Below are positions 29,868 through 42,085 of a stretch of DNA of 59,017 bases, in pieces (within the stretch, counting starts at the first letter, position 1; each line of letters begins with the position of its first letter). Both the position numbers and the translations under genes were made by a program. The notes under the pieces were generated by a model, which searched no databases, had not been told where the DNA came from, and was given only the letters and a program-made list of their open reading frames with translations. Location: NCBI RefSeq assembly GCF_000281045.1, contig NW_008246080.1:448416-507432 (forward strand), written 5' to 3'. This stretch comes from Saprolegnia diclina VS20. Its lineage: Eukaryota > Oomycota > Saprolegniomycetes > Saprolegniales > Saprolegniaceae.

Positions 29868-30695
29868 TTAGTTGGTCTTCTTGGCCGACGCCTCCTTGCG
29901 GGGCGTCTGGCAGTACGACTGGATAAAGAAGTGCATAAAGAGCCAGAAGAGCGACTGGATGTACACGAGGTACATGACCGAGACGTTCATGGGCACGCCG
30001 TCGCACTTCTTGGAGATGGTCATGTAGGCCTGGACGTTCATCATGACAAACTGGATGAGCTGCATCGTCGTGAGGTACTTCTTCCACCAGATCGTCTTGG
30101 TGTGCGCCGAGACAAAGTAGTACGTGTACATGATCGTGTGGATGAAGCCGTTGAGGATGATCGTGAGGTAGACATCGCCGTCGTAAAGCACGCGGATGTT
30201 GAGCCAGTAAAACGAAAAGATCGTCAAGTGGTGGTACACGTGCAAGAACGAGAGCTGCTTCCACTTCTTGCCGACAATGATGAAGAACGTGTCCATGAAA
30301 TCGAGGATCTTCGAGACGTAAAAGAGCCACATGACGTTGCCCATGACCGGCTTGGCCACGTTGCACGCGTTGCACGGCAGGACCGAGTAGTCGTGGCGGT
30401 AGGCCTGGATGCCGGCCTCAATGCACATGTACGAGCAGAGCGCAATCTGGATCGGGTTGTACACAAACTGGAGCGCGCTTGTGTTCATGGCCGGGACACC
30501 CGCCTTCATGACGAGCGTGCCGACAATGACAAACGCGAGGTAGCCGAGCGCGATCGCGGCGGCGGTCGAAAAGTCCGTCATCGCCCAGTCCTTCGAGGGC
30601 GAGAGCTCGTAGCGGCCCGACGGGTCGGCCCACTCCAAGATGACCTTCTCCATCGGGCGCACGGCGGCGTCAAACTGCAACCAAAGGGCTTCCAT
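29868..30695 (-). CDS. Polyunsaturated fatty acid elongase (ELO family)
   Basis: An endoplasmic reticulum condensing enzyme that adds two carbons to long-chain fatty acyl-CoA. It is a single exon of 275 residues with the expected multipass hydrophobic profile. The histidine box HVYHH is present with the preceding motif FMDTFFIIVGKKWKQLSFLH. The later boxes NGFIHTIMYTYYF and TTMQLIQF are those of PUFA-type rather than yeast-type elongases. The C-terminus (KKTN) has lysines that could serve ER retention. Oomycetes make arachidonic and eicosapentaenoic acids and need such enzymes; which chain length this one prefers cannot be read from sequence. Confidence 0.93.
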   Translation of the reverse strand: MEALWLQFDAAVRPMEKVILEWADPSGRYELSPSKDWAMTDFSTAAAIALGYLAFVIVGTLVMKAGVPAMNTSALQFVYNPIQIALCSYMCIEAGIQAYRHDYSVLPCNACNVAKPVMGNVMWLFYVSKILDFMDTFFIIVGKKWKQLSFLHVYHHLTIFSFYWLNIRVLYDGDVYLTIILNGFIHTIMYTYYFVSAHTKTIWWKKYLTTMQLIQFVMMNVQAYMTISKKCDGVPMNVSVMYLVYIQSLFWLFMHFFIQSYCQTPRKEASAKKTN

Positions 30696-32574
30696 CGTCG
30701 GCAGTGTCGGGCAAAACCAAGAGTGAGCTCGGGAGACAAATCCTCGGTCATCGTTGCGTTGGCGTGGCGTCTTTTTATTCAAATAAGTATACAAACATCA
30801 AGTTGCGAATGCGCAATGTAATACCGATTTCGCCCAATGGCATCGCACGGATCCGACTTTTTAGTGCACATACAAATACCAAGTACACAGATCATATTTT
30901 TATGCTACGATCCGACGATGCCATTGGCTGTTGCCGGATCGGTCCGCGATGATGCCACGTTCCCCTGACGATTGGGGACCAGAAAATGGGCCAATGAGAG
31001 AGCCATCCCGTGGATACCTGCCGTTTGATTGGTTCAAAAGCAGAGATGGGCGATTCGAATTTTAATAGAGGATATTTTATGATAATCAAACGTTTGTATG
31101 GAAGGAGGTGGTTTTCAAAAAAGAGCACTGATGATCTAGTTGAAGTGGGCCGTGACGTCATAATTTGCTGCTGGAAGCTCGCGCTTGACATCGAGGCCGT
31201 TGCCGCCAGTCATCCGATGGCCTGTCGACTCAACAGGCGCACGCGCCCAAGCAGCCCTTGACGAAGCACCTGACGTCGTTGTCTCGGATGCAAGCTTGAG
31301 GATGGGCAACGTAATCGAACCAACGTACTACTAGTACGTGCATAAAACAGCTCAACGTCGTTGGCGTCGCCAGGAAAAGGTATATTGGTGGTCCCAAACG
31401 AAACGTGGCGCGACCTGTCAAGGACACTTCTCTTTGATAGGGCTTGCACAATGATCGGCATGTGGAGAAGCTGCACGTTACGTTGCCGTAGCGTCAACAC
31501 TCTGAATGGCGCTGTGGCGGCGTGTGACGCCGCTTGGGCTCTTGGGCGTGTGTGGGGCTTCCGTACCGTGTAAACTACAGTATGACCTCTGGCATGCAGT
31601 CGCAAGGCCATATCCACGTCAAACGCCTTCACACAGAAATGGTCTTGTGCCTAGCATTGGACATTCTTGGTTGAAGCTCACGAAGATGCTGGGATGACGG
31701 GTCAACCGCTGTCGTTATCATAGATCAGTACCAGTCCACTCTATAAGAACAATTGCAGCACCTCTTTCCACAGGGAGCAATGATTACGGCCATTCCGATC
31801 TGCTTGCTTGGAGCATGCGTCCTCGGCTGCGCGTTTGGTTTGTGCTTGGCCGTGACGTAAGACTTTCGTGTCTTCGTCATGCGTCTAGAAGAAAGCTTGG
31901 CGTAGCGTGCTGCAAGGTTATGTGTCCTACGGCACCAGCGAACACAGCTCTCGCTCATTGCATGGTCAGACACAGTAACAGACGAATTCGCTCCTTGCGT
32001 GATCGTGTATGTCTTCAGACGCTTGGCGAGCTTGTCAGCAACGCTTGTTTGGTCCCATCAAATGCACAGGTAGAACCACCTACTATAAGACACAAACGTC
32101 TCCTTGGTAGCGTCAAGACCGACGTCATTCTTCATATTCCTCTGCACCACAACGAACTCCTCACGCACCAGCATCGGGAGCGTGCGAGCGCTGCATTCGC
32201 GCCACAGGACAAGTCTACCTAGGGCTAGAATAGAGCTTGAGGACGCGGCATTGATTCTACCGACTGCCTCCAAGTGTACATGGTCCTCACACTAGCAACT
32301 AGACTATAACTGTACTATGACCTTGGTAGCACCGCCTGCTCGTATGTCGTGGGCTCAGCATCCGAAGCTATATATGCTTGTCATCCGAACGGCATGAGAA
32401 CATCCGTCGAGGTCGAGAGAGTTGCTGCTACTTCTCGTGATACTCGCCAAGTCTCACCGCTTGCTTTCCTGTATATTGCGATCTTTAACCGGCGATGCAA
32501 AATCTCGCGTGTGATTGGATGGTCCATCCGGATACGAGCGACCTTGATGCTGGAGAGTTCGCTGGCCCGCGAGA
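30696..32574. other. Longest gene-poor stretch, about 1.9 kb
   Basis: No gene could be supported on either strand. It is AT-richer than its surroundings, and frames up to about 140 codons (for example 31210-31632 on minus and 31815-32222 on plus) lack motifs. GATTGG/CCAAT elements occur near 30964-31030 and at about 32515, the last one 60 bp before the SNAP43-like gene. It may contain decayed repeats I could not classify. Confidence 0.45.
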
Positions 32575-35500
32575 ATGAACCCGCAGGACCGCGCGCTGTG
32601 GGGCCTCCGGCCCTGCGTGAGCGCGTCCAAGGCCCGGGACATGCTCGCGCTCGAGGACTTTGCCAAGCTCTTCCGCAACGAGGTGCTCAACATGGTCAGC
32701 GCCTTCCTCGCCGACGTACGCGCCTGCCTGCCATGCCACTGACTCATGGCGTCGTCCTAGCGCCACTACTCGTTCGCAGGCTTCAAGGGCGCATGGAAGG
32801 CGCATGGCCTCTCGCGCATGTACCAGATCGACTTTGCCACGGTCGCGCGCCCCGAGATTGTCCACATGATGCTGCGCGAGGCCTTGGGTACATGCAGGCA
32901 GCGACAGGCGGCAGAGGTATGATGTACATGTCTAGGTCTCCTCATCGAGTCGATTCTTGCCTGCCGCCATGGCACACGCGAGCGCCAAGACCAGTACGTC
33001 GTCGACGCCTTGCGCCTCAAGGTGCTCGGCCATACGTTCACGCTCTACACGGTCTACCACTGCCAAAGCACGCCCATCAAGCAAAAGATCCTCCTCGACA
33101 TTGGTACGCAGGTTGCTTCGTGGCATCGGTGCTCATGGAGCTTCCGTTAGAGTCGGCCATGCACATCTCCTTGGCGCAAACCTGGTGCGACGCCTGGGGC
33201 GTGCAGTACCCGGACGCAAGCCACGAAGCTCAGACCATGTTGGTGCGCTTGGACCGCGACCACGCCTTTCTTCGATGCATGCATGGGTACAGCTGGGTGC
33301 GCCGCGCGTCGTTCACCGCGCCGCCGCCGGCCGAGCCGGACGAGATCCCCGAGGTCTTGGCGCCCTTTGAGCCGCTGGAATTTGACTTGGCGCTCAAGCA
33401 TCTCCACGCAAGCTACCAGGAACACATGAAGCCTTTCCGACCCAAGGTACGTTTGCATCTCCTCAACACACAGCGAGAAGACGCTGTGTTTTGTAGCCAG
33501 GCGCGCCCTCGGCCCGACTGGCTCGACCGACGATACGCATTCCGACGATGCCGCCCGCGCCCAAGCAAGACGAGCTCGATGCATTCATGGACAAGTTTGA
33601 GCAAGCATTTGAGGAGATGCGCGAGGCGGCTGCTGCGGCCAGTGGGTTGCCCATGTGCATGGATGGCTGCTGATGTTAACATGTAGATTTGGTGGAAGGC
33701 ATGAACCTCGAAGCGCTGGCCTTTGGCGATATGCCCGATGCGGACGGCGTAAACGAGCTCCCCGCGTTTGACGTGCCAGACGACGCGGCATCCGAGGCAT
33801 CCGAGGCACCCGAGACGAACGCTGACGACGATACGGCTGCCCGCGACGACGAGGTGGATCATGGTTTCGAGTATGAACCAGAGGACAACGGCATCGACTA
33901 CGACGCTGATGACAACGGTATCGACCACGACAACGACGACAACGACGACGGCAGTCGCAGCGCGCAAGATGTTGCCGTAGCGTCCGTGGGCGCACTCCGA
34001 CGCGAGGCCCTTCAGCAGCTTGAGGCAGAACTCGAGGCCGAGCTCGAAGCCGAGCCTGAGAGGCAGCCGTTGGCACACGGGACGAACGGTGGTGACGACG
34101 ACGATGACGACGTTATGGGCATGCTGCTCTCGGACGGGTCCGATTCGGACGTCGACCAACACGCGCCGTCGACGCCCGAAGTGGCTGCTCAAGGGCTTGT
34201 CGCCATGAGTGGCGGTGGCACGCGAACCACGGATCCTGCGCCGCCGTCGGAACCGACACCAGTCAACGCGAGCGTCGTGCCCGAGCAAAGCGCCGCGAGT
34301 GCGGTACCGGTGGCCACAGACTTGTCGCTCTCGGACGACAGCGATGCCGCGCCGACAACGACTGCCTCAGCGGTGCCTCTTGCCGGTGATGACCGGAGGG
34401 CTCCGACCCGACTGGACTTGGACGCGGAGTTGTCCTTGTCGGACGATAGCGACGAGGCATCGGCGCCGCAAGTCGCCGCTGCCGCTGCGAGTACTCGTCC
34501 CCAAACGCCGTCAGCGGACCAAATGCCCAATGGAAGCATCGACTTGGACGCCGAGCTGTCCTTGTCCGACGACAGTGACGCCGCGCCAGTACCGCAAGTC
34601 GCCCCTGCCGCTGCGAGTACTGGCCCAGCGGACCAAAGGCCCAGCAGAAGCATTAACTTGGATGCCGAGCTGTCCTTGTCGGACGACAGCGACGTCGCAC
34701 CGGCGTCGAAAGCTGTTGCTGTGACCCCTACTGGCAGTGACAAGCCGCCTCCGACCCGACTGGACTTGGACGCCGCATTGTCCTTATCAGAAGATAGTGA
34801 CGAGGCACCGGCGCCGTTGCCCCTCACAACTGTCGTCACCAAAAATGTCGTGTCAAGACCGATGGCCGTGATCGATGGACCTATGTCGGGGGTTGCAGTC
34901 GCCTCGAGCACAGCGGCATCCGCCTTCAACTTGGACGCCGAGCTGTCGTTGTCGGACGACAGCGACGACGCAGACGCGCTTGCAACTCATTCCAAATCAG
35001 CAAGCGCCTTACCTCCACCTCTCGGTCGCGAGAACGTTGCGCTCGAGCCCAAAGCGACCAACCAATATCGCGTACCGTCGGTGGAGACCGTCAACTTGAG
35101 CGCAGAGCTGTCGCTTTCAGATGAGAGCGACGCCGCGCCGACGCCCGAGGCAACGACGACAAGAGGGATGGTCGTCAACGCCGCCATGCCTCCAGCGGAA
35201 CGCGCGAATGCTCCGTCCGCAACGTTTGCCGTGTCCGCCACCGCCGCAGCCAACGTAGACCTCACCGCGACGCTGTCATCCGGTAGTGACGGTGCTGCAA
35301 GAACGAGCACGGGAACCAGCTCGCCACGACAACGCGCGGCTGGCGTGATCGACAGTCATGCGACCTTGTCACCCTCCGAGAGCGGCGAAGCTCTCGTGTC
35401 GCAGCCCAATGCACCCGTCGCGGTCAACCTCGACGCCGCGTTATCTCTCTCTGACGACAGCGACGCGGCGCAAGCATCAGCAGAGCCTGTCGAAGAAGTC

Positions 35501-38500
35501 GTCGCGTCGCAAGAAGCTGTCTCCGCAAACGACGAGCCCGCAATCTCGGTAGCCAGCCCCAACACCGTCGTTGAGGCAGCAGCGCCTAGCTCAGTGGTCC
35601 CTGGCAGTGAAACTATGGATGCGACCGCGTCCGTCTCAATAAGCAACGCGGATCGATCGCAACCGAGCGTCTCGAGCACCCCACGACAAGGCCTCGCGAC
35701 GTCTGGTTCACCGGCGCGAGCGGACAACAACGAGAGAGCGTCGACGCCGACGCGCCGACCAAAGTCGACACCGGTACCGGCGCGGTCGTACATTGCTGTC
35801 GACGCAGTCGACTCATTGCCGGCGTCTTCATCATCATCATCGTCGCCATCGTCGTCGTCGTCGTCGAGCTCCTCGGACTCGGACGACATGCTGGTAGCGG
35901 ATCTCGAGCTCGGCGTCGTAGAGGCCAACGACATGGCACCCATCATTGAGTTGCATGCAGCGGCGGCTTTGGATTCGGTCGAAGCGCAAGCAGATGCTAC
36001 TGGCCACGGTACGCCGGCCCCGCACGACGACGAAATCGCGTGCGGAAGCTCCGAGGGGAGTGCCGACATCTCGCTCTCGGACGACGACTCAGAGTTTTCC
36101 GACGATGGCTACGAGAGCGACCGCCGCCCGATCGAGCACGAGTACGCACCGGACGTTGCGCTGGTGGACGCCCCGATGAACTACTACTCGTCCAGCACCG
36201 CCACCGAGTACTCGGACATTGAGGTGGCTGAAGTACCCGCCTTTGCACCACACGCCTCGTTCGAGCTACCGTCGCGGCTCGTCGTTGAGGACGTGCGGCC
36301 GGTCGTTGAGAACGTGCAGCCGGTCGTTGAGGACGTACAGTCGGTCGTTGAACAAGTGCCACCGGTCGTTGAACAAGTGCCGCCGGTGGAGCGCGCGGAT
36401 GTAGCCCCGCCGATGTTTGTTCCGTACAGCGGCGTCGATCACACGGGCGCTCGCATCCCCGGGACACTGCCATCATCGTCGTCGGAAGCAGACGAAGAGG
36501 ATGAAGAGGATGAGAATGATGAATACGACTTTGGCGGCGGTTTGTCGGGTGATGACGGACCCAACGGTGCGGATCCGGTGCCCGACGTCGGCGTCGAAGA
36601 AGTGGCGGCCGTGTCAACGGTACCCGCAGACACCGCCGATGTCGCCGCGGCAAGCCACTCGCCGCTTCGCCCGCTTGACGTTGCAGCGGTGACGACCGCA
36701 ACGCCGTCGACGCAGGTGCCCGAAGCAAGTCCGCTGCCAGAGCTCGAGTTTGTGATCCAAGTGCCGGCGCTCCCACGGTTGGCCCATCTTGCATCGCCAG
36801 TGATTGGCTACGGCGATGCGAGCGGTCATCCGCGCGACGGCTCGGACAGCAGTAGCAGTGACGACGACAGCAGCAGCGACGACAGCAGCTCGAGCTCTTC
36901 ATCGGCAGTGTCCGTGGCGTCTCGGCGGTCACACACAAGCAGTACTGTCCACGCAAGAACACTGTCGGAGCCCCAAGCACCGTCCCGGCCACCGACAACC
37001 ATGGCAGCATCTCGGGGTGTCGCACCGATGCATTCCAAGACTGCTCCATCGTCGGCCGTCAACTTGAACGCAGACCTGTCGCTGTCTGACGACTCGGACG
37101 ACGATTTCGCTGCCGAGCTTGAGCAAGAGACACTACCCGTGGCATCGCCAGAGCGACAGCAAGGGGCCGCCGGTAAGAAGGCAGTTGCGCCGTCGACGAA
37201 GCGTGTTATTGAACCTCCGCGCCGATTAGCAAGCGTGGCCAAGGCAGCGACAAGCGCATCACGTCTCAACTTGGACGCCGCTCTCTCCTTATCCGACGAC
37301 TCAGATGCGGACTTTGCCGCCGAGCTGGAGGCCGAGACCGCCGCAAAGTCGCCAGTGACGACCCCGCGGCGTGTGCCAGCAACCGCAGCAGCCTCGTCAT
37401 CTACATTCAACTTGGACGCGGAGCTCTCGCTCTCCGACGACTCAGACTTTGCCGCGTCTCTTGAGCGTGGCAACGTCAAGAAGACACCAGTGGCGACCGC
37501 ACCGTCAGCTTTGAATTTGGAGGCCGAACTCTCGCTGTCTGACGACTCGGGCGATGCGCACAAAGCGCCACCGGCAGGCGCCAACGTGGCGTCCGGCGCT
37601 GTTGAGAGCAGCGACTCGGATGCGTCGTTTCTCGCCGAGCTGCATCGAGACAGTCCGCCGCCGCCGCCAGCCAAGCGAGGTCGTGGCCGCCCGCGAAAGC
37701 AGCCTGTAGCTTCGATGGGTACTCCCGTGCGCAAGCGGCCGAGCCCAAGTACCGAGAAGCCCAAGCGCGGAAGAAAGCCGGGGAAAGCAAAGTCGCCTCC
37801 ACGCTCTGCGCCAAGCAAAGTAGCCCTCGATGAGGAACTGGCTCGGGAGCTCATGGCAACAACACCACGTATCCAAACGGCCGCGTTGGCAGATACGCTG
37901 TCGGAGCTCGAGGACGAACTCGAGAGGGAGCTCATGGCGCTGCCACCGCCATTGGTTGCGCCACCGAAGGAGCGCCTGCGTGCACCACCCGTGGTCGACC
38001 GCCGCAGCACACCCGTCGCCCGCGTAGCGTCGACGGCAATGGAGGACCGATTTGCACCTGTCAAGACTACGCCGTGGAAGGTCTCGGGCGCGGCCCGGCC
38101 ACCGCGACTCGGTACTGCGGCCCCTCCACCGTCGACGTCGCCCGGACCCGTGCAACCTCCTGTCGCATTGGCGCCTCCACCGTCGACAGCGCCAGTAGGA
38201 CCGGCTATCGCGTCGACGCCAACGCTGTCGACCCCTCGCCCGGAGGCAACGTCGATCGCGTCGACGGGCGTTCCTCGAGCTCCGGTGCAAGTGCAACTGG
38301 CTGCCACGGTACCGCGTCCTGTGCCGGTGGATATGTCGCAGCAGCACGTCAGTCAACCACCGAGTCCTACCGCCGCCCGATTGCCGCCTAGCCAACGACA
38401 GTTGCCGGCTGTGCCTACACCGTCCGTGTCTCTACCTTCACAGTCCGTGCCTCGACCGGGACCGCCTCGACTCGGACCATCGCAACCTCTGCCAGGCCCA

Positions 38501-40147
38501 CCTCGACTAGGACCTTCGAAAGCGCTTCCGGGACCTCCTCGACTGGGTGGCGTGGGTCCGCCACAAGCCGCTGCTTCGCGACCGGTGCCCGCCCCTCGAG
38601 CACCCGCGCCAGTGGTATCTCGACCGACAAATCCATCCGTCGATCGCGGCTCGATTACAAAGGCTGTCGTGCAACCGACGTCGCAGCGCGCACCGTCGGA
38701 ACCGGCGACTGCGCCGGTCGTGCGACAGCCACCAGCGTCGTCAACTGTCCGACCAACGTCAGTGCCACGACGCCCGGCGGCATCGGCGCCACCTGTGACG
38801 ACTGTCCCGTCGTTTGTGCAAGCCATCAAGAAGATGGGTGCAACGGCTCGACCGGTGGCCGCCACGGCTACCGAGGATACGTCCGATTCGGATGGTCTTG
38901 ATGCACTTGAAGCCGAGCTTGGCGTCACAAAAGCTGCGCCCGTGAAACGAAAAGCACCGACGCCGGCACCGACGCGCGTCGTCAAGCCACGACCAACGCC
39001 AGCATTGACGCGGACAGCTCCTGCTGCAACACCTCGGACTGTTGTCGCTGCAACGTTGCCACAGCGCGTCGACGGCAGTGACGACGATTCCGACGGTTTG
39101 GGTGCTCTCGAAGCGGAGCTTGGATTGAAGCGGTCGACGCCGGTGCTGCCTCCGCCCAAGGCCCGAGCAGCACCAAAGGCCCGAGCCGCACCAAAGGCTC
39201 AAGCAGCGCCAAAGATCCGAGCAGCGCCAAAAGAACCCAAGCCTCGAAAGGCGCCGGTACGCAAGGCCCCCGAGCAGCGCAAGCCACGTGTGCCGGTTCA
39301 GGCCGTCGTCTCAGAGGACTCGGATGGACTTGACGCGCTAGAAGCGGAGCTTGGCCTTTCGTCCGCCGCTGCAAAACCAGCTCGCAGCGTCAAGAGTGCA
39401 CCGCGACAAGCGCCAGCGCCTCGAACGCCGGTCGTGGTGCAGCCGATGACGGTCGCATCCGACTCGGATGGTCTTGGCGACCTTGAAGCCGAGCTCGGGA
39501 TTGCTCCAACGGTAGTAGTCGTGCAGAAGAAGCGCGGTCGACCTCCAAAGGCCAAGTCGTTGGGCGCCAGTAGCAGTGCCGACGTCAGTGCGCCAAAGAA
39601 GCGAGGACGTCCGCCAAAGCCAAACCCTCTTACGACACCGATGACGGTCGGAACGACACCGCCTGCCGTCCCGCAGCCCAAGAAGCGCCTGCCCAATGCC
39701 AACACAGCACCGGCGCCTGCAGCGCGAGCTGATGTCTCGGACTCGGACGACGATGGTCTGGATGCGCTGGAAGCTGAGCTCGGTCTCCCGTTTGCGCCCC
39801 AAGGTCGACCAGCGACGACGGCAACTCCGACTGCCCGAGCCCCAACGAAGCGCCCACTCAAGACCACGTTGTCGTCACTGCCTTTGCACGAAAATGACAA
39901 AGGGCTTGCGGCTCTCCAAGGCGAGCTTGGGACGCCATCTCGGAAGCGAAAGCTACCGACACCAGCACCTGCGCGACGGGTGAAACCAAAGGCAGCTACG
40001 AGCCGGGTCGCCAAGACGCCAGCGTTAGCCAAGACGTCAGTTCCGGCACTTAGGACACCAGCGCCAGGACCCAATGCGCCAGCTCCAACAGCAGTCGACT
40101 CGGACGACAGTGGTCTCGATGCCCTCGACGCCGAGCTCAATTTGTAG
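32575..40147 (+). CDS. SNAPC1: SNAP43-domain protein with giant acidic repeat tail
   Basis: Six exons encode 2,445 residues. Exons 1-4 carry a SNAP43-like domain, that of the subunit of SNAPc, the complex which binds snRNA gene promoters. Visible matches are LEDFAKLFRNEV, then RLKVLGHTFTLYTVYHCQS with PIKQKILLDIESAM, then EAQTMLVRLDRDHAFLRCM, in the order seen in animal SNAPC1. Introns are 32716-32760, 32888-32935, 33104-33150, 33447-33496 and 33642-33686. Exon 6 (33687-40147) is a single 6.46-kb frame of low complexity: an acidic start, about 12 good copies of LDAELSLSDDSD, a Ser-rich acidic middle, AT-hook-like motifs (GRGRPRK, KKRGRPPK twice), a Pro-rich stretch, and seven copies of SDSDGLDALEAELG, the last at the very C-terminus. 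Animal SNAPC1 has only a few hundred residues and no such tail. Confidence 0.75.
34318..37553 (+). repeat. Protein repeat array 1: LDAELSLSDDSD
   Basis: About 12 well-conserved copies and four degenerate ones lie in the tail of the SNAP43-like protein, separated by 30-150 residues of Ala/Pro/Thr-rich linker. The core is N/D-L-D-A-E-L-S-L-S-D-D-S-D. In late copies it continues into DFAAELE, the theme of array 2. The serines followed by acidic residues fit the CK2 consensus. The hydrophobic core next to an acidic/serine patch is also reminiscent of short interaction motifs. Confidence 0.85.
38875..40144 (+). repeat. Protein repeat array 2: SDSDGLDALEAELG
   Basis: Seven copies, one of them weak (HENDKGLAALQGELG), are separated by Pro/Lys/Arg-rich basic linkers. 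The final copy ends the protein (SGLDALDAELNL). Each is an acidic cap followed by an amphipathic helix-like LEAEL. Two AT-hook-like motifs (KKRGRPPK) lie between copies, at about 39525 and 39595. Confidence 0.85.
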
Positions 40148-40271
40148 TTTTAGCACATGATGACACAACACAATTTTGCGATCTTCCGAGGCGCGCACCG
40201 ATTGGCTGAAATACTGTCTAATACGTGTCGCTGATTGGCTACCTTGAACATCGCTTTTGCAACAGGCGACG
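40148..40271 (+). promoter_or_regulatory. Compact promoter with two GATTGGCT boxes
   Basis: Only 124 bp separate the SNAP43-like stop from the next ATG. Two identical GATTGGCT elements (about 40200 and 40233) lie 72 and 39 bp before the start codon, so the 3' end of one gene and the promoter of the next must be interleaved. Confidence 0.5.
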
Positions 40272-42085
40272 ATGGCGCTGGTCCGGCGGCCGAGCATGCT
40301 GACGATGCGGTCGGGCGCTGCGACCAACATCCTCATCGAAGTGCGCTTGTCGCTTCATGCCTCCTAGCGTCTCATGCGTGCGCTAGGTCAAGCAGAAAAC
40401 CCGGCGGTCCCTCGATGCGCTCGAGCGCCAGTATGGCGAGTGTACGCCGACCTTGCTGTCGTGGTCCATGGCTCACGTCGCGCTCTAGTCGACATTAACA
40501 TTGCGGACCAGCTTGGCCAGCTCTCGCTCTACTGCATCATGGGCGGCGAGTACGACGAGGCGCTGCCGCTGCTCCACCGCAAGCTCGTCATCCATGAGAA
40601 ATTTGGGCCTGGTACGCGCTTCTCGAATTCAAGGGCATGGCCTCCTGACGCAGCGTAGACGAGAGCATTGGCGACACGTACCAGCAGCTCGGGACTACGT
40701 ACCGCCTGTACGCCAACTATCTCTTGGCGGCGCAGCATTTCGAGAAGGCGCGGAGCCATCGCGAGCGGCTCTACGGGACGAACAGCGCCAAGGTCGCCGA
40801 GACGCTGAGCAGCCTCGCGGTCCTGCACCATTGGTACGACTGGAATCAAAACGGCGGTGATTGTACTATGGAAATAGCCAGGGCAACACGGCCGTGGCAG
40901 AGGACTACCACACGCAGAGCCTGGTTGCATTTTACGAAAGCACCGAAGAAGAGGACGTGCAGAGCGAAGAGATTCCGTGGGAAGTGTTCAAGCGGCTCCG
41001 GCAGCAGCAGACGCACCCGCCGTCGACAGCGCAAAACAGCATGACGCTGCTGAAAGGCACTATCCGCAAGACGATCCAGGCAGCGGTGCTTCAGGAAACG
41101 ACGGCGCCACCCGTGTCGTCGACGTCCATAGCAAGTGCGGACGATTTCGAGCCGCCAAAGCTGCGCATGCGGTCGCTCTCCGACGGTGCGCTGCCACTGC
41201 ACACCCCACCCACGTCGTCCAACGGCGCGACGGACCGCCCCAAGGTCGCCCAGCTCCTCAAGAAGCAGCTCTCGACGTCGTTCGACAGCACGATAGTACC
41301 CGATTCGCCCATGGAAACAAGCCAAGGCCACTTCCCCGAGACAACGCACGAGCCGATCACGAGCTTTCCGGTGCTCGTCGAGCGCGTCGACAGCGTCAAG
41401 CGCAAGCACGCATCAGGGCTCGGGTTCCCCGGCATTGAAAGGGAGATGAACCGCCTCGCGTGTGACATTGGGCTCATCGCTGCCGGCGACCTTCGCCAAG
41501 TGGGCCTGCTCATGCTCGGGCTGCTCCAAGACACGGTCAAGCTCAGCAGTCAGCTCGATCAGAAAAAGGTACCCCATGTGCTGTTGAATGGGTCGTCTGC
41601 AAACAGCATGTAGCTCCCCGTGCTGGAAGGGTATTTGGAGAAGAAGAGCTCGTCGATCTTTCGGGGCTGGGAGCGTCGGTGGTTCAAAGTCGATACGCGG
41701 ACGCTCGTCATGACGTACTTTCACTCGAAAGAAGACCAAATGCGCGGGTTTGCACCCCGTGGCAGCTTTGCGCTTTCGCGAATCACGCACCTCGTGACCC
41801 ACACCCACCTCCGGTGCTTTGACTCTGTGCAAGAGCTCTACTGAATGCTATGGGTTTAGGGGTAATCGGTATGCGTTCGATATCGTTGTCGACCTGGGCA
41901 CGCGCGCCAACCCGCATGCGACGCGGACGTTTGAACTCCGTTGCGAGTCGGAAGCCGACCTCAAGTACTGGGTCGACACGATTGAAAAGTACCAGGCGTT
42001 CAGCCGCCGCACCTCGAGCAATGCGACCGCGCTGCCACCGCTCCCGCCGTCCCCACCGACGTCGCCACCCACGTCGCAGAATTGA
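40272..42085 (+). CDS. TPR and PH-domain protein
   Basis: Seven exons. N-terminal tetratricopeptide-like helices include QLGQLSLYCIMGGEYDEAL, YRLYANYLLAAQHFEKAR and NTAVAEDYHTQSL, the layout of kinesin-light-chain-type TPRs. A disordered Ser/Thr-rich linker follows. A pleckstrin-homology domain comes last: LEGYLEKKSSSIFRGWERRW, then NRYAFDIVVDL and LRCESEADLKYWVDTIEKY, which holds the conserved Trp of the last helix. The C-terminus is Pro/Ser-rich. Introns of about 42-52 nt were fixed by frame; four of six start GTAC. It is probably a membrane-recruited scaffold. The basic residues needed for phosphoinositide binding are partly present (KK, RRW). Confidence 0.75.

Noticed and set aside
31210-32222. 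Frames of 130-140 codons in the large spacer (31210-31632 minus, 31815-32222 plus)
   Set aside because: Irregular codon use, no motif, no spliceable neighbours.
35826-35880. ATC/GTC trinucleotide run that could be called a microsatellite
   Set aside because: It encodes the serine run of the SNAP43-like protein and is in frame, so it is described with that gene rather than as a separate repeat. Similar runs near 3513 and 51090 are also short.
36826-38307. 493-codon minus-strand frame opposite the SNAP43-like tail
   Set aside because: Its Ser/Ala/Asp-rich composition is the mirror of the repetitive plus-strand coding sequence. It has no independent motif and no splice context.
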